From contig JAJNNQ010000009.1 in the NCBI GenBank assembly GCA_027886175.1, positions 23,611,501-23,675,500 on the forward strand: a DNA stretch of 64,000 nt, written 5' to 3'. The translations under genes were made by a program, and so were the position numbers. Below are positions 25,624-39,611 of the stretch, piece after piece. The stretch comes from Phylloscopus collybita (taxonomy: Eukaryota > Chordata > Aves > Passeriformes > Phylloscopidae). Position 1 is the first letter of the stretch, and every line of letters begins with the position of its first letter. The notes below the pieces were generated by a model that saw only the letters and a list, made by a program, of their open reading frames with translations, ran no database searches and was not told the origin of the DNA.

Positions 25624-26454
25624 AATTAGAAACACTGACCATTGTATACAACCTACAGTAAAAACAACTGAATTCTACCTATAATGAAACTTGAAGCATG
25701 GTTGACTCTAAACTCCCACCACTGTCATTTCTGAGAACACTAACCTGTTTAGTGTCATGTGTCTCTGGTAGAAAGGAATAACAGAAAGGTGTTTTGAAGG
25801 AAAATGTGTTCCATCAGAAAGGTTTAAGAGCACTATGTCAAGCCCCAACTTGAGGGCAATTTTTACTGCTGGTTCTTACTACCTCCAATATTAACAATTG
25901 ATTTGGGAGGCAGGGTGGAGGGAAGGGAGAGGAGTGCAGCAGTTAAGTATGTTGCTCTACAAAAAACAGTAATCTTCATAAAACTCTCACATTCTTTGTA
26001 TTTGTCACTCATGTCCAGCATTAGCAAAAAGTGATGCTAATCTTTGGAAAGTTGAAGAGACATTAAATTCCTTCCTCTTTAATAAGTTATACCAGGGTCT
26101 CAAAAGATCTGCAAAGAACTTGAAAGCAGAGTTGCTTTTCAATATTTAAAATGTTATGAATATTCTTCTTTCATTTTTACTCTGACTCCTATCCATCACA
26201 AATGCACAGGACAAAATGTTCAAAATGTTTTCCATGCTGGATCTACTTAAATGGTTCTTTTCTCCCATATGATTTGTCAACTCTGCAAATATTACTCAGG
26301 CTCTTGTTTGCTTCTTATCCATACATAAAGCACATTGTTGAAACGAAATCCTTATTCATTACGGTCTGATTTTTGGATTAAGAGTTGCCTGAAAAAATAT
26401 ACTATCTTTTAGACCATTTTCTGCATTTCTGTCAATTCCTCAGCATTTCATAAA
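25624..26454. other. Intergenic, nothing recognised
   Basis: There is no gene or clear repeat between the two antisense CR1 fragments. Confidence 0.4.
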
Positions 26455-27505
26455 TTGCCATAGGCAACAACACCTTCCACTAGACCAGGTTACTCAAAGT
26501 CTCATCCAACCTGGCTCTGAACACTTCCAGGGATGGGGCACTCACAACCTTTTAGGGCAACTTGTGACAGTTCCTCACCCCCCTCAGAGTAAAAGAAATC
26601 TTCCTAATATCTAATTTAAATACATTGTCTTTCAGTTTAAACCATTGGCCCTTCTATCACTATCTGTCTGTGTAAAAAGTTCCTCCTCCTCTTTTTAATA
26701 AGCCCCCTTTGAGTACTGAAAGGCCACAAGAAGATCTCCCCATAGGCTTTCCTTCTCGAGGCTGAACAACCCAGGTCTCTCAGCCTGTCTTCACAGGAGG
26801 TGTCCCAGCCCTCTGAGCACCTTTATAGCCTCCTCTGGACCTGCATCTGTGTCTTTCCTATGCTGAGGATCCCTGACCTGGACACAGTATTTCAGGTAAG
26901 GTCTCACCAGGGCAGAGCAGAGGGGGAGAATCATCTCCCTTGAGCTGCTTTTGATGCAGCCCAGGATGCCATTGGCCTTCTGGGCTGTGAGAGCATCCTG
27001 ATGGGTCATGGCCATATTTTTATCCTAGAGAACCCCCAAGCCCTTCTTATCAGGGCTGCTTCTCTCAGTCTGGGCCCATGTCTGGGACAGCCCCAACCCA
27101 GGTGCAGCACATTGCACCTGGATTTGCTGAACCACATGATGTTCCCATGGGCCCACTTCCCAAGTGTGTCCAGGTCCCTCCAAATGGCATCCCTTACTTC
27201 TATTGTGTCACCTGCACTGCTTAGCTTTGTGTCATTGGTAAACTAGCAAGTTTACCAATGGTAAAGGTAAAGGTGCAAGAAGGTGCATGGATCTCTTTAT
27301 CCTTGATAAAGATATTGAAGAGCATCAATCCCAAAACAGAGCCCTGAGGGACACCTCTTGTCAATGGCCTCCACCTGGACATTGAGCCAGTCACAACTCT
27401 CTGTCTTCGGCCATCCAGTCAATTTCTTACTGTCATATGGACCAAGCCTCAAATCCATGTCTCTCCAGTTTGGACAGAAGGATGCCATCCATGAAGAACA
27501 TTTGT
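26455..27505 (-). mobile_element. CR1 LINE fragment, 3' third, antisense
   Basis: About 1.05 kb matches the antisense of the CR1 3' region: CACCTTCCACTAGACCAGGT (26471), CTGAACACTTCCAGGGATGG (26517), TGATGCAGCCCAGGATGCCA (26952) and GGTGCAGCACATTGCACCTG (27102). Minus-strand translation gives broken pieces of the reverse-transcriptase C-terminus, such as QKANGILGCIKSSSREMILP and CSALVRPYLKYCVQV. Stops and indels make it non-functional. The extreme 3' ATTCTATG repeat is not clearly preserved. A small inverted duplication lies inside it at 27233-27260. Confidence 0.92.
27233..27260. repeat. Perfect 12-bp inverted repeat inside CR1
   Basis: CATTGGTAAACT (27233-27244) and AGTTTACCAATG (27249-27260) are exact reverse complements around AGCA. 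CR1 relatives as I recall them have only one such arm here, so the second looks like a local template-switch copy. Confidence 0.9.
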
Positions 27506-27510
27506 GAGTT

Positions 27511-30500
27511 TCTGGTGAGTTCTTGATGTGACTTTACAAGAAAAGAAAGGGTCATCGCAGAAAAATCTATAGCTTTTCCACTGAAACACTTGGAATCAGA
27601 ACGCTCATTTTAAAATAAAAAACCAAACCCAAACCCACACCTTACTAACACTATAGTCTTTTGTTTATTTCTAAGTAAGCTTTGTTACCCCATATACTCC
27701 CACTGACCAATTAAGCTGTCTGGTGGGAGGTTTCTTATGTTCCACATGACTTGGTTGTTAGTGTATACCCAGCAGCAACATGTTTTATAACCTTCAGAAA
27801 ATATAAAACATTGCCATTTGTAATATGTATACATGAGGGTATTCTCATTATATAAATAGGAAATCTGCTAAATTCTCACCATGCTGAAGAATATTTTCTT
27901 TCCAATGTATTGTTTGTTTCCTTAGGGAAATACTGTCTTTAATAAAAAAAGCACCTTCATAGAGGCTGTAATGGGTTGTTTAAAAACAAGAAAATGAAAA
28001 ACCCATACAGAAGTCCTAAGAGAAATGACATGAAGGGAATTAAATATTTGTGCTGTCAAAGCATTAAAAACAAAAATACAAAATGTGCTATATTTAAATT
28101 AACTTTAATAAGAAGTACAAAAAGATAATGTTAAGCAATATTTTGCATGTGGTTAATAAATATTCTTCAACAGCAAGCAGTGACACATTCAAACATAAAT
28201 CCAGTTATTTCTTTTACATTTTAGAAAAGTAACAATTTTCCCAGTTAAAACAAGGTCACAAATTACAGAATATTATCATCTTCTTTAATTATTTATAACT
28301 ATGAAACCTACTAAATAAGTAAACTGTCACCCAGAAGATTTTATATGACATTGATGTTCAAGGTTAAGTATACTTACATTTATCATGCAGTTTCTTACTG
28401 TGCATATTTGATTGGTGTTTAATTTCAAAATTATTGGTTTCATTCTTCCCATTCCCTTATTTCTTTTTAATATACTGGGAGTGCCTATTTTCCAAGTCCT
28501 AGACATTTTCACACCTAAGTGACTCACTAAAGTAGATTTGTCATACAACGCATAAATGTTTTCTGACTCCAGCCCAGCTGAGAAATTGCAAACCATGTAT
28601 GAATCAGAGACCATTTTATTTTCATAATTTTTTTAATCAAGTATAACAACATTTAGTGTAATCACTTCCATTAAAATTAAAGTGCCTTCAAATGTTTCCT
28701 AATAAAGTGACTATTTGGAGGGGAGAGGGTGAAGGGGTGCAGTTTAGGAACTGATTTTTTAACAGTTTATAGATACGGTGCATATGTATTCTAATAGATG
28801 TAAAGTACTACATTGCATTCCGTGCTATTGCTAAGCTACAGTAGCCTATAAACTGATAAATTCAGCCAAAATGAACCTCTAATAAAGAATATCAAAAGCA
28901 GTTGATCAAATGAATATCTTGTTCCATTCACTATTTCCATCCATCCTCAATGACATAGTTTGATGGATAAAGTATTGGAAAACAAATGTAACACTTCAAC
29001 CTGTTGAAGCTCACCCCTTTTAATACCAGATGAATGAAAGCACTCATTGCAATCATTAAAAATCTTGATTATAGGCATAAGAACACACTCCAGAACATCT
29101 TATCAAGTGAAGTATTCACAGCATTATGTAAAGAATTTGAAAGCAAAATAGAACTTTTAAATTATCCAACAATAAAAATATAATCATATATATTTATGTA
29201 GACTCCAACACTAGAGGAAGAGTATACATCATCTTGCATATTTTAAAGTATCCTCCAAATTCCTTTATGTTAGTGTTATCACCTCATCCTAACTTACAGC
29301 ACTTACAATATTAAAGGGCATTAATAAATATCAAGGAAAAAACAGACATAAAGTCCTGTATTTTAGTATGGTTGACACTTCTTTAAGGACTTAAAGAACT
29401 GACAACCCATATCCAAAGGAGAGTCTAGGTTAGGTGTACTCCTCTTCTCTAAAAGTCCAGTTAAAAAGTCCTTACTGACTTCATTGATAAAGATGAACAT
29501 GATGAGGATGTAAATTAGTTTTATATTAAATTCAGTGCAAATTTTGCCTTGATCTCCATCAGAGATGTCAAGACCTCAAAATGTATCCTCTTCCAGTAAG
29601 ATATAATCACAGACTCCAAAAGCACGAGTTAAAAGATTCACCTAGAAACATCTGAATCTAGAAAATTAAGTGGTTTAAAGTAGAGGGGGGGGGAAAAAAA
29701 AAAAAAAAAAAAAAAAAAAAAGCACATTTTATGTGATTAACATATGCCATTCATTGTAATAAAGTTTTGAGCCTTTAACTTCCCCTACTAAAGACTTAAA
29801 CTCCCTCACTGATTCTCAGACGGCTGTAATTAATAACTGGATTTAGAAAATAATTAAAAGTTCTATTTGTTAGGGAGTTTGGGTCATCTACAGAAATGGA
29901 GGTTTCCTTGACTAAGAAGAAAAAAAAAAAAAAAAAAGAGAGCTATTAAAGGGATGTAACTTGAATTTATATTGCACTTTAAGAGCATTCTAGCAGGATG
30001 TTCACCATTGCCGGGATGAGATGGAAGGAATCCGAACATCACGTTTTAAAGAACCATTTGCTTTACTCAAAGCTGAGGGGCGATCTTATTTTTACATAAA
30101 TTCACATAATTATTTTAGCATTTAAATGTGTGTAAGACAAAAACTTTATATGTGATATGAAATTATACCACACTCAGAGAGTCTATTTAGGTATGTTTAG
30201 ACATTTGTACAATTGTCAAACTTACTGTTTTTTAAATGAAGCTATTTAAATTACTGGGTTTATTTTAAAATGTTTTCTTCCTCTACTTTAAAACTCATAG
30301 TATGGCTTTATAAATTTTAGAATTATGTGTCTGCACATAATTGGGCATAGGTGATGATAGCTTCATATCCACACTGAAATAATCTTTCATGCAAATTTGT
30401 TAGGAGTGGTAACATTCAGCAGCGTAGACTTCATCTCCTTTGTGAAGGTCAAGGCAAAACCTGTGCACTACTAAGCTTTCAGAATAGGAATGAGAGGTAT

Positions 30501-33500
30501 GGAGGATGAGTGCTGACTCTGTGCTTGAGTGAAAGCCATGCTTTTTAAGACAATGAAGTGTAGAATTAACAAATTCTACTTAATTTCTGAAGTTTTTTTT
30601 CTCCTTCCACCCAAGATGTTCCAACAGTAGGAGAGACACGCAGCATTGCATGGTCTGTTTTCACAAAGCAGTCAGTAGAGGCCTCTCACTTTCAAAGGCA
30701 CAACTTATGTCCCTCAATTTCAGTAGAATTATACAAGTATTTCCATTTTATGTGCTCTATGTACTGTCCCACAACTCACATGTGGCAATGAAGGCTCAGA
30801 ACTGAAGCTGTAACAAAAATACACATTACCTCCCTCAGTGACTTCTTCCTCAATTATCTCACATTCCACTGCCATGGTAACAAAGCCATTTGTGTGCTCT
30901 CTTTTCTCCTTTCCTCTCCCATACATCCCTGCCTCCTCCCTTCTGCTTCTGTTTGATTTCATGCAGACAGTTTTTGGTCACTTTTAAAAAGTTTCATCAC
31001 CCTGTACGTTATCTGTAACCACTGGGAAGGGAAGGTGACTCAGTAAGGCTCCTGTTCGGTCTCTAGACGCTCTTTCCTGTGACTATACGGGCAAAATTGG
31101 CTCCTTATTTTAGAATAACGTTCAATGGTATGAGTAGTATCCCAGACTAAAGATCATATCCTACCATAACATTTTTTTTTAAAGATGCTCAACAATGCAG
31201 CAGTTACAAGCTGAATTAGCTCGCATCTGACAGGTGGAGGTAATTTACTTGGCCACAGCATGACTGAGACATTTCAAAGCTACTCTTCTGTCATGAGGTC
31301 TCCAGCAGACAACTCTGGCTGATAAACTGTGCCTATCTCTACTTTTCATGCTGACTTATAAATTACTGTTAAATTAATTGACACATGCATCCAGAAATAT
31401 GTGCCCCAGTACTACACTGGAAGGCTATTTCATAAACATCATTTAGAATTACTGTCATTCCAGTCTAACTTTACCACAGTGTTTTATCTTTGTATTTATT
31501 TTATTCATTTTGAAAGTCATAAAATATGACATGCTGACCCAAGAATAATGGGAGAAATAAATTAGATTAATATGTCAACCAAAAAATTCACTGGCACATT
31601 CCATGTGCAAGTCCTTGATAAAGAAGTGACTTGTATTTTCTCATTCATACTCCCCACTTCATGTATTTAAGACCTGCAGAATTTACTCAAATTATAGGAA
31701 ACCTCTACATATTTGGCATATAGATTTGTGGCATTAGTTTTAAAATCCCAGACACAGATTTTATACTAAATGAAATGACACAGATGCCTTCTAAATGAAA
31801 ATAAGGCCTAACTCTTGTATTCTGGTATTCCTTGCACGATGCTCCCATTCACTTAAATCTTTACATTTATATTCACTTACTCAGTTGGAAGTCTTACAAA
31901 TTTGCAACTTACGTGTACCCAGTTGGGCCACTGTGTTTCAGCAGTGAAACAGTAAAGCATACTTCTTCTTCCCATAGAAGGAGATTGCTTTGATGTAGGC
32001 CAAGTAACTAAATTTTCCAGAGCATGTCCATTTAAAAGCCTTGCTGATGCCCACAATAACTGCATGTAAATATTTAAAATGTTTTGGGTTTTTTTCCACT
32101 GAGTTTATATAGTATGCCTTCTTTTTTATATAAATGGGCAATAAATGTAACTTTACCAGATGATAAACACCTGTTTTTTCTACCAACTCAAGCAAGTGTA
32201 GAGAAAAGGGTCAGTGAATGAAAAAGTAGTTGTACCCAATAGAAGCAGTAGCAGCAGGGCTGACTAACATGAGACAGCATCGGGCTTCTTGTGCAAACTG
32301 AAGATATGCTTTTTTGCATGCAGCTCTGAGTTACCCAGATGTTATTTTCCAGAGAAGTCTTGTTGGAGAAGACTTTATCATTAAAAGCCTTTGAGGAGGT
32401 GCCATTCTTGGATAAGGATGCAAAATCCTTCCTTATCAGGTCATTCAGCGTGACAGGGCAGATTCATACTTGGCATGGGCAGAGTTCTGACTATACAGTG
32501 TCGTGCATGGAGAAATACACAACAGTTTCAACACTGTGAAGGGTTTGAGTACCTGGGATGTAGTCAAGGGTGAAACACAAACCTCTGTTTCTCATACCTC
32601 AGTTCCAGTGAGGTTTGGAGAGTCCCTAGATCTTGCCAACATGAACAGAAGGTAAGAACTCTCACTAGATCACAGGAAGGAGACCTCAGCCACAGAAAAC
32701 ATAATCAAGCTATTCAAGTTCACGAGCATTTTAGCAGGGGCCTCCATTAAACTATACAGTCAGAGCCCTTTGCCAAAAACAGAGCTAAAAGTGAAGGGAT
32801 TTTTCTACAGTCCTAATATTTACAATTATTTGTACATATGTACATATTTATATATTTATTCATACCTGGACAATGTGATGTTGAAGGGAAAATTTATAAT
32901 TTACAAATGAAACATTTTAAAAATGTATGCTTATACCATGAAAATCCCTTTTTTTATTGCTTGCCTTCTAGCCTTTTGTTCATAATCACACTATTGCACA
33001 CATCTCCATGTTACATGGAAGATCTACATTTACATATAAATATATATGAAAATAAGGATATTTTTATTTTAATGTTCTGAGTAAAGTGCTCATTTTTAAG
33101 CTACTGTTGATGAGAAAGGTTTAGTCTGACAGTTTAATTAGAGGGAATTCAAGGGATACACACCTTGTCCATGCTTCTCCCTTTCTTTTATAACCTACTA
33201 AATGTCTTTATTTTACTGATGTCAACTCTGTCTTAACTATTAATTCTATTTATAATATGCATTTGTGACCTTGGCATCTATACTGTCACACAAAGTACAA
33301 AACAGAATCACATCAAAAGCAAAGAAAAAGCAAGAAAATAAAACAGCAAAAGAAAGCGGTGTTTCTCTTTGTTGTTTTTAGCACACTTCCATGTCTTAAG
33401 ATACTCTTTTATTTGATTTTAGAAATATTTGTACAACTTTTTTTAAACTCTGAACATATCTATTTTATGCACTATACTCGAGTTACTGTACAAAACTGCA

Positions 33501-34913
33501 ATAAATGACACTATACGACTACATATGTCTCTACTAGAAGACATCATCATAAAGGTGTATCTTTTTAAAGGTCAACTAATAACTGCTAATGTATGTGTGA
33601 ATCAAAATATTTTTGATTGGCCAAGTATACTAAAATCTAAATACAGTACACAATTATTATCTATGCTATGATTTACCAGGCCTTTAGGGGCATAAAGAAT
33701 CTTTGCAAAGGCTCAGAAGAAAAACAATTTTACTGATAGTATTAAATCTTCTTATAAAATTGCCAATTGGCAGATCCAATTTTTTTATATTTGTGTATAT
33801 GAAATACAGTTGATGCCTACTGATGATGCATGACCTTTTATTAAAAAAATAACATTCAAATCTTAGCAAAATCATTTCTAGTATACAAAGTTGTTGTAAA
33901 GTTATGTCAGCGAAATGTAAAGTTGCAATTTACAAAAGCAGCAGTAAATTTTATTATATGGACATATTCCTGAACTGAAATCATGGTTCTTGTTTCCCTT
34001 GAAAACAGTGCTTCCTGGGACAAATACAGGTAAATATTTTAATGGCAGGCTTTAGGAAAGCATTATGCAAAGAAAATAAGTATATTATATTACTCATAAA
34101 CTTAAAACTGAAAAATTTCTGAGTGATTCTATAAACCTGAAAATAATTTAATTAAGAACAAAATCAAAAATAATAATAATAAAAAAACCAGCTTTGCTGA
34201 ACCAGACAATCCATATTAGTAATACCAAATAAATAAAACAGTGAAAAAATAAGTATCTCACTAGCAGAAGTTGGTTGATACTGAATTTGATTAACCCTTT
34301 TCCCTGAAATCAATCAGATGAATTTATTAACAACTTCCAAGAGGAAAGAAGTAAGAAACTTGTCACTTTTGCCATATAGTAGTGTTTACTACCTCTTCAA
34401 TCTAACTCGTATCCAGAATGTTTGTGAAGAGCAGAACTGTATGACCTCCGTACTCTGTTATGTACATGGGTACTGCTATTGTATGAAACAATTACACCGT
34501 TTTAAAAAAATCACTTTTTTAAATGACAGTTTCTTTAAGTAAAGTAGAATTAGTTACTTTATAGAAAAATATTTTAACTTTAAATTAAAAAAATACTGCT
34601 CCTAAATAATTATGTAGTATCACATCTTCATCTCATTGTATGGAGAGAATATAATTCTGTATATTTGAATTCTAGTTTAACAGAAGTCCCCTGGGTTTAA
34701 CTTTTAAAGAGCTGGCTGTATTTGCCATGGGTGCTATCTGTTTACAGACCCATGAATTAACACTGTGTCCCTCCTTTGGAGACACACAGACAAGACATTT
34801 ATATACACACTGTACATAATGGTTCACAGATTAGCAGTTATTAGTCGGACTGTACATAGCGAACAACCTATCTGATTAGAATGATGCTTGAAGTCCTCAG
34901 TGCAAGTCAGCTT
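27511..34913 (-). other. GABRA2: GABRA2 downstream region containing its 3' UTR; no transposon recognised
   Basis: Directly below the stop codon (34914) the transcript must continue into a 3' UTR whose end cannot be fixed. Several minus-strand AATAAA hexamers exist; the first clear ones are at 34323-34328 and 33950-33955. The 7.4 kb are strikingly free of CR1 and LTR sequence compared with both flanks, which would fit a long UTR or constrained regulatory DNA, but this is inference. Simple runs: G9 then A28 at 29685-29721, and A18 at 29920-29937. Open frames here are short and look like chance. Confidence 0.5.
29685..29721. repeat. G9-A28 homopolymer tract
   Basis: Nine G (29685-29693) are followed by twenty-eight A (29694-29721). 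On the GABRA2 strand this is T28C9 about 5.2 kb below the stop codon. Confidence 0.92.
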
Positions 34914-35222
34914 TTAGGTTGATGGTGCAAAGCCAAGTAAGACAGGCTCCCTGTTTAAATATGTAGCCCAATACACCAAATTAAAAGTACCAAATAAGAC
35001 TGGAAACACTATTCTAGACATTCTGTCAATTTTGCTAACGCTGTTGAACGTCTTCTTTGCTTCTTGTGGCTTCGCTTCTGGTTTTGCCTTGTTGGGTTCT
35101 GCAGTTGTAGCACTCTTGGAGATGGTTGGTAGCACTGAGTCCTTGGTAATATTTGGAGCATAGTTGGCAACAGCCACTGCATAGGCATTGTTTTTCTTAA
35201 TGACAGATGCTTTTTCTTTTTT
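34914..35222 (-). CDS. GABRA2: GABRA2 last coding exon: M3-M4 loop, M4 and C-terminus
   Basis: The exon follows an AATAG acceptor (AG at 35223-35224) and opens in phase 0 with [18 protein letters not shown]. It encodes 102 residues and a TAA stop at 34914-34916. It holds the rest of the cytoplasmic M3-M4 loop ([21 protein letters not shown], a lysine- and proline-rich [11 protein letters not shown] part), then [14 protein letters not shown] and membrane segment M4 (about [19 protein letters not shown]). The tail reads [13 protein letters not shown]. The loop is the subunit-specific region, and here it matches alpha-2 (mammals have [11 protein letters not shown], as I recall). The tail after NREPVL appears a few residues longer than the mammalian PVLGVSP ending I remember. 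Confidence 0.97.
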   Translation of the reverse strand, partial: KKEKASVIKKNNAYAVAVANYAPNITKDSVLPTISKSATTAEPNKAKPEAKPQEAKKTFNSVSKIDRMSRIVFPVLFGTFNLVYWATYLNREPVLLGFAPST

Positions 35223-35937
35223 CTATTGGAAGACAGCAGGAAGTTAAATATTTCATGTGAATTTGCCAGAACAGATTTAATAAAAAACATATTCAAAAGT
35301 AAAAGAAACAAGCGAGCATATATAAAAAAAAAAATACCATGCTGATAAATTCAGATATAAAGAAAGACATTTCCAGTCTATCCAAAAAGAAGGTTGAGGT
35401 GGCATAAGATTGCTCTTGCACCATCAAATGCCCTAATGAAGTTATGTGAGGAAGTCTCTGTTACTGTGAGGGTAAGCATAACTGGAAAAGAGTTGGCCTT
35501 TCAGCAGTGGCTTTGCATCTGTCTTCTTTCAACAGAATTGCAAGTTCTTTACAATGTTTTCTTTGAAGACTACCCATCATTGTAGTAAAATTAAAATTAA
35601 AATTAGGCCACCTTTCTCATGTAAAACTAGCATGACTATTATTTGGGTATGTCATAACATTCCACTGATAAATAAATGAATTTCAGTTAAGGGTATACAT
35701 TTTTAGAGACTCTGGAGATGTGTTTACACATATATATACATAGACACACACATAGGTCATGAAGAAATTGCAATTAAATGAAAGAAGGAATCCCAACTGA
35801 GAGTTTTAGTACTGAGCTGAGGTTTAGCCCTAAGACTATTTGTTTTTCATCAATTATTGGTTAAAAAAATGCAGAACAATGATAAAAACAGGACTAAGAA
35901 CCTAAAAAGCAGCAGAAGATAAGGAGAGTGTGATGGA

Positions 35938-36690
35938 ATTAATTTAATGAAGCTCAGAAAAGGGCAATATAAGTCCTGCACATGGGGAGAAATAAGCTAT
36001 GCACCAGTGCAGGTTGAGGTTAATGGGTTAGAAAGCAGCTTTGTAGGAAAAGCCCAGGAGGTCCAGGTGGCCACCAAGTTGAACACAAGCCAGCAGTGAG
36101 CCCTCAAGGGCCAACAGCCTCCTGGGCTGCATTACAGAGTGTTGCCAGCCAGCCAAGGCAAGTGATCATTCCCCTCTGGTGAGGCACATCTGGAGTGCTG
36201 GATCCAGTTCTGTGCTTCCCCGTCCAAGAGAGACATGGACATAATGAAACTAGTCTAGTGAAGGACCATGGAGATGATTACAGCCTGAAGCATCTGAAAT
36301 ATAAAAGGCCAAGAGAGCTGGGGCTGTTCAGCCTGGAAAAGAGAAGGCTCAAGGGGAGTCTTATCAATGTATGTAAATATCTTAGAATAAAGAAGATTAG
36401 ACTTTTCCCAGGTAAATCCAGTGGAAGGACAAGAGGCAATGAGCACAAAATGAAATACAGAATATTCCACTTAAGTATTAAAAAACCTCAATTTTTTACT
36501 GTGAGAATGATCTAGCACTGGTACAGGTTACCTAGAGAGGTTGTGGAATCTTCATCTTTGAAGATATTAAAAAAATACCTGGACAATGACCCTCAGCAAC
36601 CATCCCTAGCTGACCTTGCTTGCAGTAGAGAGAAATTAATGATCTCCTGAGCTCAATTCCAACTTCACCAATTCTGTGTTGTTGTGGGAT
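35938..36690 (+). mobile_element. CR1 LINE fragment, 3' end, in the last GABRA2 intron
   Basis: Plus-strand pieces read like the degraded end of the CR1 reverse transcriptase and 3' region: AATATAAGTCCTGCACATGG (about 35969), GAACACAAGCCAGCAGTGAG (about 36080), and the translated ELGLFSLEKRRLKGSLINVC near 36320. The end is diverged (AATTCTGTGTTG, about 36670). The frame has many stops. It is antisense to GABRA2. The left boundary is approximate. Confidence 0.85.
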
Positions 36691-36904
36691 TGTGTATGCT
36701 TTCAAAGGGCTAAAGTTCAACCAGGGGCAGCTCAATGGAGAGTCCATGTGCACAGGGATGTACAGGGAATGAATATAGGCTTGGGGTTTTAGACTGTAAT
36801 ATGACTGTAACACTGTAAATTGATCCAGTGCTTTGCAGCAACCTCAGACTGCTGAGGAATTTCTAATAAACTACAGGATAGAATGGAAGGCAGTTTCTCA
36901 GGAA

Positions 36905-37090
36905 GCAATATATATTATTTACATATCTATAAATATAACAGATATTTATTTAAATTTATTTTAAATTTAATATTTAAATATAATAAATTTATATTTATAT
37001 AAAACATAATACAATAATATAATGTAATTTAAAACACATGTACATATATGTACATATATAAAATATATGTACACATGTGTACATATTTGT
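36905..37090. repeat. AT-rich low-complexity tract with palindromic TACATATA/ACATGT units
   Basis: This is nearly pure A/T (36905-37020) followed by overlapping palindromes such as ACATATATGT and ACACATGTGT up to about 37085. It is likely prone to cruciform formation and slippage. Confidence 0.8.
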
Positions 37091-38130
37091 TTAGAGACAA
37101 ACAAATAAATACTAGATTTAGTCCATCCCTTCCACAAAATACAGAATTAAGCAGATGAAGAAATAGTTAGCTTCTGGATCATATAAGAAATCATTAGTTG
37201 TTGTATTGGTTTGTTTTGATTTTTAATCTGATGGAAGTGTCACGAGTAAGGGAATTCTTGTGACATTTCTCACTCATATAAATGCATTTCAATTTTTTAC
37301 TTCCACTGGGAGGCATCTATTCCATTCGCAATTTTGGTTTCAAATTGAATCCAATTTCATATTTATCTGGGCCATCTAAAAATCTTGCTAAGATCTTCAT
37401 GGTTAGATGTTGTACCCAAAATACCTTGTCTTAGAAGATGGTGTCACATAAAAAGAGAATCTGGGAATCAGTTGGGAACTCAGCATTGTTCTTTATTGAC
37501 TGGAGTGTGAAAAATAGTTGATCAAATATGTGACTTTTTCCTGCACCTGCATTCCTGTGAGGCCAATTCCATGTCAACAGCAATTCTTAGACAAGAATTT
37601 CCATATAATGTGAACACAGATGACTGTCACTGAGGAAATGTATTTCATTTTAATTGGTGAAGAGTAAGCCTAGCTTCAGGTGTACAGATGCATCCAGCTA
37701 AAAAAAGAGCAAATTACCAAATCAAATTATGAGAGGAACCCTTTAATTAATCTTTAAGTCCTTCTTTTCAGACACAATTAGTGTGTTTTTAAAAGGTATC
37801 TGTAATACCATTAATGAGACCTGCATAATGAAGATGAACCATATTTTTGTATGAGAAACTATGACTATGTTAGAAGCTGATCTTTTTGTTAAGCCAGTTT
37901 GAAGAAAATAGAGAACTGGATGGTATATAATTCTTAGAATGTAATGTGTATTACTGTCCCTCCTAGGGAAGAAACACTGCCTAGCTGTTAAACAGTTGCC
38001 ACTCCTAAGATCATGAGACAACACTGTCATACTTTAAAGGAATAACCAACGGAAGATCAGAGAGAGTATAAGGGTTCCCAACATTATTACAATGCCAGGG
38101 CAATGTGCCAGTCTGAAAAGCTTCACTCAG

Positions 38131-38177
38131 GACATGCTGATAAACTGATCTGATAGCTGACATGCTGATAACTGATC
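38131..38177. repeat. Imperfect 28-bp tandem duplication
   Basis: GACATGCTGATAAACTGATC at 38131 recurs at 38159 as GACATGCTGATAACTGATC, with one base lost. Confidence 0.85.
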
Positions 38178-38271
38178 CTCCGGAAGGATGTATCAGATCC
38201 TGAAGTTATGGATAGTTCATCCCCTTCCAGAAATCACAGGGAATTATGAAGAATGAACATTTCTTCTAATT

Positions 38272-38309
38272 CTCCTCTACTATTAACATACTCCTCTACT
38301 ATGAACATT
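38272..38309. repeat. 19-bp tandem duplication
   Basis: CTCCTCTACTATTAACATA (38272-38290) is followed by CTCCTCTACTATGAACATT (38291-38309), with two differences. Confidence 0.9.
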
Positions 38310-39110
38310 TTGCTTCTTTATGCATTCAAAATGACGAGAAATCAGTTAATGAAACCTGCTTCACATTTACTATAATCATTTAGGAAGCAAATAAAATTCT
38401 ATCCTATTTTAAGAAGAATCACAGAAATCTGTGTATTTTACAGAAGAAATATATTTTCACTGCCAAAATCGAGAACTGAGATAGGAAAAAAGGATAAAAT
38501 ATATTAGGTCAGTCAAAATGAGTGAGACTTAATAATTTTTCTGCGTTAATAAAATTCTAAACTGCAAATACACAAATTTAAGTATCACGAGATCATTCTG
38601 TGTGTGAAATGAGAAATTCTATCAGGTTAAAACTTCATTCCATCATGGCTATATCATTATAAAGACCAGAAAATTAAGGCATGACTGTGTTTCTGTGTAC
38701 TCAAAGCATCAGTACATCATAAGTGAATAATTTTGTACATCTGCTATCTAAAGTAGTTTTAAAATTAATGTTTAGCTATCATTAAGGATAAGTTTCAGAA
38801 TACTGGAAATGTTCAGAAGTTCTAGATTTTGTTATTCACAGTACTTACATATATGGATATTAATTTGTTTTTCTAAACCTTACCTACCCTGAAAATTAAT
38901 ATACATTATATATTTCTGTATTTTTTATTTCCAACTAATTTGAATTAAAAAAATAAATAATTGTTCAACCAATATGATCTGGATTAAATTTTACAAATCA
39001 CTAGATAAACAGTTGTATCTGAGGAGTCAAAAATCAAGACAGTTCCCAAAATAAAAAACTAATGTTCTTGATACTAAATCTGGATTAGTGAGACCAAATG
39101 AGATTAGCTA

Positions 39111-39611
<501 letters not shown>

